NCBI RefSeq assembly: GCF_034190915.1
Contig: NW_026947496.1
Span: 31,554,001-31,618,000, forward strand
Direction of reading: 5' to 3'
From: Cavia porcellus
Taxonomy: Eukaryota > Chordata > Mammalia > Rodentia > Caviidae
DNA: 64,000 bases
Below the pieces are notes generated by a model. It was not told where the DNA came from and did no database searches. It was given only the letters and a program-made list of their open reading frames with translations. The position numbers and the translations under genes are program-made. Positions 61,901 to 64,000 of this stretch are shown here, in pieces. The number at the start of each line of letters is the position of its first letter. The first letter of the stretch is position 1.

Positions 61901-63270
61901 GCCATGCCACCCTGCCTTGGAGCCAACTGAGTATGGACTGAAACCTACAAAAGCTGTAAGAAACAAACCTTTCCTTTCCCAGCGTTTGGCATCAGGTATT
62001 TTGTCTCAGCAATGAGTAAAAAGTAGCTAAGACATCAAACTCAGGGCTTCATGTATGCTAGACATATACTCTTTAATCACTGGGCTACACCCTAGCCACC
62101 AAAGTTCCTTTACATGTGGTGGAAAAAAGCTTAGACTGGGGGCTAGGGATTTAACTCAGTGGCATAAGCACCTGCCTTGCAAGCTGGCAGTCGTGAGTTC
62201 AATCCCCAGTACCGATAAAAAGTTAATAAAAAAAAAAACAAGATGTAAAAAGCTCAGACTATGATTAATGAAAGGATAGGAAAGATTTGCTTCCTTTCTC
62301 CCGACTCAATTTCTCTACAATAGGAAGAAATGAAAATTCAATGAGTCATACCTAACAGTGAAACCTCACAGAAGGTTACTTTGTTGGCCTTCTGTGTCTT
62401 TGGATGAAAGGTAAGAAGGCATGACAATGCTAAATGAGAATCACATTTAGTTCAAAATATGTCTTTTGCTGAAAAATTTATTTGAACTTTAGAAAGAAAA
62501 AGTGTAAGTAGGCTAGAGAGAGCATCAGGTGGGTCTTTCTAAGACATGGAACCCACCCCATCCTCATACTACTCTGGAAGGGTAGCTATGACAGCTACGA
62601 GCTTCTTTAGACCCTCAAGTGTCAAATGATACTTTCGCAGCCTGAAAACGAGAAACCAACAATTCTGTTGTCTTCTGACTCACCTCGGAGATATTTCACC
62701 TTAAGGTACTCTGGGCTGGCCTTCTGGCCTGGGAGAGGGTCATTGAGCATCACTTTGGTCTGTGCTTTTATCCCTTCATAGAATTGTCCCATTGCAACAT
62801 GGCTGAGCCCTTTCATGTACTGGCACACCTCGTTGTATGGCTCTAGCTGCAGGCACCGCTGAGGCATGGAAGGACAGAGACTGCATTAGAACCACGGCAG
62901 TTTGAGAGAGTTTGCTGTGATTATTATTCTCCTTTGGAACTAGAAGTTCTCCTTCATGGCAGGTCACAACCACACATGTGCTCTGTGAGCTACAGGACAA
63001 GGCAATGACCTCTCCTTCTGTGAAGGTGTATGCACCATGCACTATTCCTAGCCCTCTTCTCTAGCCATTTCCCTGAACTCTGAAGAACAAGAACCCCGCC
63101 ACAGGGCTTCTCACTCACTGAGGCTTACCTTGAAGTTCTTCAGGGCCTCCGGCAAGCTGCCATGGTGATACAGCATCATCCCCCGGAGCTGGAGGGTCTG
63201 CACATGGTTCTGGTTGAGCAGCAGTGCCTTTTGGAAGCTCTCAGTGGCTGCTTCAAAGTTGCCCAGTTCT
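43792..63270 (-). CDS. TTC13: TTC13, tetratricopeptide repeat protein 13, 3' coding part (14 exons, 5' partial)
   Basis: Fourteen exons join in frame to give the C-terminal 532 residues, ending SSPRCLKKL. Human TTC13 is about 860 aa, so roughly the first 330 residues lie beyond the right edge. Residues 1-90 of the fragment are TPR helices (ELGNFEAATESFQKALLLNQ, GSLPEALKNFKRCLQLEPYN, AMGQFYEGIKAQTKV). The rest is the conserved family-specific C-terminal region, including KDHWAKNLPF, WTNSKVRMNGKTRLMQWRDM and HINLIRGQVINMRYLEYFEK. Two hydrophobic stretches occur at about residues 421-438 and 442-458. TPRs are protein-protein scaffolds; the specific partners and role of TTC13 are not established. 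No frameshift or stop interrupts the exons, and junction phases agree throughout. It lies tail-to-head with C1orf198, as in human 1q42. Confidence 0.95.
44341..44440 (-). repeat. ID-type SINE with target-site duplication
   Basis: Poly-T, CGGTACCAAGGATCGAACTC and GAGCTAAATCCCCAGCCC on plus. Direct repeats CTATACAACG (44328-44337) and CTATACAATG (44441-44450) flank it. Confidence 0.88.
45330..45409 (-). CDS. TTC13: TTC13 coding exon (local residues 469-495)
   Basis: Reads LVDFEAMTAPGSETFSKIAK then SWMNLK. Acceptor TTTTCCAG; donor AAAAG then GTAAC, ending in phase 2. A Thr replaces the Ala I expect from human in GSEAFSK. Confidence 0.95.
45556..45634 (-). CDS. TTC13: TTC13 coding exon (local residues 443-468)
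   Basis: Reads VIAYSVIVGALMASGKEVAG then KIPKGK. Contains the second hydrophobic stretch. Acceptor TTTAAACAG, donor AAG then GTACGG. Confidence 0.95.
46000..46125 (-). repeat. Diverged B1-like SINE
   Basis: Antisense B1 phrases: ACGGGGTCTCACCAAGTGCC, GGCTGGGCTCAAACTTGTGA and CTTCCTGCCTCATCC. Confidence 0.6.
46993..47157 (-). repeat. B1 SINE with internal duplication and target-site duplication
   Basis: Antisense GAGACAGAGTCTCACTGTGT, two tandem CAGGCTGG copies (the duplicated module) and GTGCTGGGATTACAGGCCTG. Direct repeats AGGAGTTTTA (46983-46992) and AGGAGTTCTA (47158-47167) flank it. Confidence 0.88.
47703..47799 (-). repeat. ID-type SINE
   Basis: TTGGTACCGGCAATCGAACT, then GAGCTAAATCTCCAGCCC on plus, preceded by a (TTTA)n/T tail. 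Flanks ACACATTTTTA and ACACACTTTTA look like a diverged target-site duplication. Confidence 0.87.
47832..47960 (+). repeat. B1 SINE
   Basis: GCTGGGCATGGTGACCCAAT, CCAGCACTTGGGAGGCCAAA, AGTGAGACCCTGTCACAAAA and an A/C-rich tail. Lies only about 35 nt upstream of a TTC13 exon boundary (47995). Confidence 0.82.
47995..48074 (-). CDS. TTC13: TTC13 coding exon (local residues 416-442)
   Basis: Reads EADAVCNLILSLVYYFYNLM then PLSRGS, containing the first hydrophobic stretch. Acceptor TTTTTTCTAG, donor TCTAG then GTAAGA (phase 2). Confidence 0.95.
48991..49126 (-). CDS. TTC13: TTC13 coding exon (local residues 371-415)
   Basis: Reads VGNILFSVETQTTEERTQLY through AKGKVLILSSEFG. Acceptor TATTTTCAG, donor GGG then GTAGGT. 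Confidence 0.95.
49738..49928 (-). repeat. B1-dID type composite SINE
   Basis: On plus: antisense ID unit (GCTGGGAACAGAACCCAGGA, CTCTACCACAGAGTTATATC) followed by antisense B1 (TTGCCCAAGCTGGGCTTAAA, CTTGCCTCAGCCTCCCAAGT, GTACAGGCATGCACCACTGT). Confidence 0.82.
50106..50350 (+). repeat. Diverged minisatellite, about seven units of 32-39 bp
   Basis: Units begin with CCCTGGAA-like text, followed by ATCCTCT and GGGAAnCAT then TCTATTT-like text. Unit starts are about 50106, 50142, 50176, 50210, 50242, 50281 and 50314. Identity between units is moderate, so the array is old. Confidence 0.85.
50850..50925 (+). repeat. Probable ID-like SINE fragment
   Basis: GTTTAGCACACACAAGGCTC and GTTCAATCCCTAGTGCTGCA resemble a diverged tRNA-like ID body. 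Confidence 0.45.
51040..51151 (-). repeat. ID-type SINE
   Basis: Plus strand shows a poly-T run, TTTTTATCGGTACCAGGGAT, CTGCCTGCTTGCAAGGCAGG and GAGCTAAATCCCCAGCCC, close to the family consensus. The flanks GATTTATTTATT and GATTTTTTTATT suggest a target-site duplication. Confidence 0.88.
51536..51645 (-). CDS. TTC13: TTC13 coding exon (local residues 334-370)
   Basis: Reads QFNTKTKDGFTVNTKVPSLK then DQGKEYDGFTVTITGD. Donor CAA then GTATGT. The acceptor is a tandem AAGCAG (NAGNAG), allowing inclusion or loss of the first Gln. Confidence 0.94.
52985..53152 (-). repeat. B1-dID type composite SINE
   Basis: Antisense ID part (GGATACACTGAGCTACATTC) followed by antisense B1 (TAATCTGCCTAAGGTGGGCT, CTCCTGCTTCAGCCTCCTGA). 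Confidence 0.72.
53437..53521 (-). CDS. TTC13: TTC13 coding exon (local residues 306-333)
   Basis: Reads ANNPKGLLEVREALEKVHKI then EDLLPIMK. Acceptor CTTCAAG before A that completes a Gly codon. Donor AAG then GTAAAT. Confidence 0.94.
53882..54032 (+). mobile_element. MITE-like element with terminal inverted repeats
   Basis: The left end CAGTGGCACCTCAGTTCATG (53882-53901) and the reverse complement of the right end (54013-54032) agree at 15 of 20 positions, all differences being transitions. Length 151 bp, no coding. TA lies just left of the element. Looks like a non-autonomous cut-and-paste transposon relic. Confidence 0.6.
54640..54723 (-). CDS. TTC13: TTC13 coding exon (local residues 278-305)
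   Basis: Reads GQVINMRYLEYFEKILHFIK then DRILVYH. Acceptor CCTTCAG, donor CATGG then GTAAGT. Confidence 0.95.
56887..56979 (-). CDS. TTC13: TTC13 coding exon (local residues 247-277)
   Basis: Reads VADPDQPVLWLDQMPAQSLS then RGFNNHINLI. Acceptor TTTCACAG, donor ATCAG then GTATGA. Val and Gln replace human Ile and Arg at two sites. Confidence 0.95.
57526..57658 (-). CDS. TTC13: TTC13 coding exon (local residues 203-246)
   Basis: Reads MGLAALEVMQAVQRTWTNSK then VRMNGKTRLMQWRDMFDIAV. Its acceptor (TTTTCTAG) terminates the probable U12-type intron. Donor GGAG then GTAACC. Confidence 0.95.
57659..58113 (-). other. TTC13: Probable U12-type (minor spliceosome) intron of TTC13
   Basis: 455-nt intron in phase 1. 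The donor is GTATCCTG; the U12 GT-AG consensus is GTATCCTT, so 7 of 8 positions match including the critical TATCCT. The +5 base is C, poor for U1/U6 recognition. A branch-site candidate TTCCTTAGT (57674-57682) matches TTCCTTRAY at 8 of 9 and ends 15 nt before the AG. U12 introns avoid phase 0, consistent with phase 1 here. The other visible introns have U2-like donors. Confidence 0.8.
58114..58244 (-). CDS. TTC13: TTC13 coding exon (local residues 159-201)
   Basis: Reads DVLHQNFESYKPEVQELICV then ADRLGSLMQYETPGFLPNKR. Acceptor TCTTCCAG, donor GAG then GTATCC (U12-like). Confidence 0.95.
59323..59412 (+). repeat. ID-type SINE
   Basis: GGGCTGGGGATTTAGCTCAG, CAGTCGTGAGTTCAATTCCT and GGTACCAAAAAGAAAAAAAA. 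Flanks CTGCCTCTTG and CTCCCTCTTG suggest a target-site duplication. Confidence 0.88.
59746..59897 (+). repeat. Young B1 SINE with internal duplication and target-site duplication
   Basis: GCCGGGTGTGGTGGCTCACA, CCTATAATCCCAGCACTCAG and both CCAGCCTGGGCTACAAAGTG and GGCCAGCCTGAACTGCATAG (duplicated module), ending GAGACCCTGTCTCAAAAAG. Flanking repeats AGAATGATGCGACAA and AGAATGATGTGACAA lie at about 59731-59745 and 59898-59912. Close to consensus, hence relatively young. Confidence 0.93.
60144..60300 (-). CDS. TTC13: TTC13 coding exon (local residues 106-158)
   Basis: Reads YSRYLHAHLDTPLTEYNVDV, DLPGSFKDHWAKNLPFLIDD and YEEQPGLQPHI. Acceptor CTGCAG, donor ATAAA then GTAAGG. Val and Asp replace human Ile and Glu at single sites. 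Confidence 0.95.
60806..60915 (+). mobile_element. MER5A-like DNA transposon fragment
   Basis: CACTGCCCAGTAGGGAGGCC, CACTTAAAATGAGGCAAAAG, AGTGACTGAACTTTATATTC and an A/T-rich end match the order of MER5A (hAT-Charlie) sequence. Ancient and non-coding. Confidence 0.6.
60970..61165 (-). repeat. B1-dID type composite SINE, diverged
   Basis: Antisense ID unit (GAATTGAACCCAAAGCTTTT, GCACTGAGCTACAACCC) followed by antisense B1-like text (AGACAGCATCTCACTAAGTC, ACCCAGGCTGGGTTTAAAAA). Confidence 0.65.
61354..61500 (+). repeat. B1 SINE
   Basis: GCCGGGCATCATGGTGCCTA, TAATCCCAGCACTTAGGAGG, CACAGTGAGTTCAAAGTCAG and GAGACTGTGTCTTGAAAATA with an A-rich tail. Confidence 0.85.
61610..62035 (+). mobile_element. 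LTR-like interspersed repeat, copy D, with internal GTCT/CTGC expansion
   Basis: Ends GTCTCAGCAATGAGTAAAAA then GTAGCTAAGACA. It shares TATGGACTGAAACCT, AAACAAACCTTTCCTTTCCC and the GATTGGTT start with copies A-C. A pyrimidine-rich repeat (CTGC, GTCT and TCTC units, about 61764-61858) interrupts the middle. Confidence 0.68.
62140..62238 (+). repeat. ID-type SINE with target-site duplication
   Basis: GGGGCTAGGGATTTAACTCA, TGCAAGCTGGCAGTCGTGAG, TCAATCCCCAGTACCGATAA and an A-rich tail. Flanks AAAAAGCTTAGACT (62126-62139) and AAAAAGCTCAGACT flank it. Confidence 0.88.
62684..62858 (-). CDS. TTC13: TTC13 coding exon (local residues 48-105)
   Basis: Reads RCLQLEPYNEVCQYMKGLSH, VAMGQFYEGIKAQTKVMLND and PLPGQKASPEYLKVKYLR. 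Contains the C-terminal helix of one TPR and the last clear TPR pair. Acceptor GCCTCAG, donor CGAG then GTGAGT. Confidence 0.96.
63129..63270 (-). CDS. TTC13: TTC13 coding exon (local residues 1-47), first in the window
   Basis: Reads ELGNFEAATESFQKALLLNQ, NHVQTLQLRGMMLYHHGSLP and EALKNFK, canonical TPR helices with the small-residue pattern G...F..A...F..AL. Acceptor ACACCTAG; the first base finishes an Arg codon begun in an exon beyond the window. Donor AAG then GTAAGC. Pro replaces human Gln in GSLQEAL. Confidence 0.95.
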
Positions 63271-64000
63271 CTAGGTGTTTAAGACAGTGACAAACCCACA
63301 GTGTGGACATTACAGAGAACAAGCTACCACACATGACAGTCCCGGGTGTGTCTCCTTTGTTACTACGGCACTTTACAGCTGTACAAAGCCTCCAACACAT
63401 CATATCCCGAAAAAGTGGCCATTAGTTTGATATTTATTGCTTTCCAAAAGCAAATGCTCAAATTTCTCCCAATTCTTGAGCTCCAGAAAATCCCTCGACA
63501 TTTCAGTATATGGATAAAAACTTCCCTCTTTGGAAAAAAGTATATTGAATATAGCATACCTCACAGCCTCATCATTCTGAGGCTTAAAATTATATATTTT
63601 TGGTCACTGAAATTACTTCCTTTAACATCAAGTAAATCACTATGTAATTTGAAATTTAAAAAAAGAACATATTTTAGAATTATTATCATTCCAGAATGAA
63701 AATAATTGTTACTAACCAGTCTTTTACATATTAAAATTTTTACAAAGAATAAAAAGTTTCCAAAATACTTTATTTTCTGACTTACCTCAGAGATGATTGC
63801 TCTTTAAGGTACTTTGTGCTATTTAGAGTTACTTAATGCAGAAGCTAGGAATGTTAGTTACTTAATAGCCTCTTTGAATCAGGTATCTGATTGAGAATTT
63901 CTGTTATCAGGTTTTTTCTTAGATTCCTACAACTAATTTTTTAAATAAGTAGTAAGTGCTTTTTAAAAACATAATATCTGCTTACATTTATGTAACACTT

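Larger units (their letters stand above)
58245..64000 (-). other. TTC13 introns, 5' half of the visible gene
   Basis: Introns 58245-60143, 60301-62683, 62859-63128 and one extending from 63271 past the right edge. They hold ID SINEs (59.32, 62.14 kb), B1 SINEs (59.75, 61.35 kb), a B1-dID (60.97 kb), a MER5A-like fragment (60.81 kb) and LTR-like copy D (61.61 kb). The stretch 58.4-59.2 kb is A/T-rich and possibly an old L1, unconfirmed. In 63271-64000 I see no exon: the preceding TTC13 exon is expected further right. Confidence 0.75.

Noticed and set aside
63541..63610. Exon-like minus-strand stretch reading PQNDEAV with a TTAAG acceptor-like and GTATGC donor-like end, which would even join in frame to the TTC13 exon at 63270
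   Set aside because: It would be a 23-nt exon, a longer version meets an in-frame TGA, and the human protein has a different sequence (GQAYRELGN) at this junction. Likely chance.
63770..63800. Strong donor-like CTGAG then GTAAGT on the minus strand
   Set aside because: No open, TPR-like frame with an acceptor lies just upstream; treated as a cryptic site.

Overview
This is ordinary mammalian nuclear DNA carrying two spliced protein-coding genes, both on the minus strand, embedded in SINE- and L1-rich sequence. Two SINE classes point to a rodent. One is 7SL-derived B1, often with an internal duplication or fused to a tRNA-like unit (B1-dID type). The other is a tRNA-derived ID-type SINE whose consensus contains TTTAGCTCAG and GGTACC. 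Primate Alu dimers and typical mouse B2 are not seen. A non-murid rodent, perhaps castorimorph, fits best, but the species call is only an inference.

Layout. 1-4170: intergenic DNA with old repeats. 4175-30560: the whole C1orf198 homologue (DUF4706 family), with four coding exons, a 2.4-kb 3' UTR and a CpG-island promoter at about 30.04-31.26 kb. Its reconstructed product is 314 aa with all splice junctions in frame. 31.3-43.18 kb: a 12-kb intergenic interval with an MLT1-type LTR, two related L1 3' ends, three copies of an LTR-like repeat and microsatellites. 43.18-64.0 kb: the 3' part of TTC13 (tetratricopeptide repeat protein 13). Fourteen coding exons are intact and in frame (532 residues to the stop). 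The 5' exons, signal region and promoter lie beyond the right edge.

Adjacent C1orf198 and TTC13 on the same strand match the order I know for human 1q42. No other gene is supported. I found no sign that the two genes work together; both are poorly characterised and the proximity is conserved synteny.

The most notable signal is a probable minor-spliceosome (U12-type) intron in TTC13 at 57659-58113. Others are a 7SL RNA retropseudogene that ends inside the 7SL body, a MITE-like element with terminal inverted repeats, a diverged 34-bp minisatellite, a 50-nt segment duplicated 1.3 kb apart, and a repeat family with four copies here. I found no exotic or undescribed gene system.
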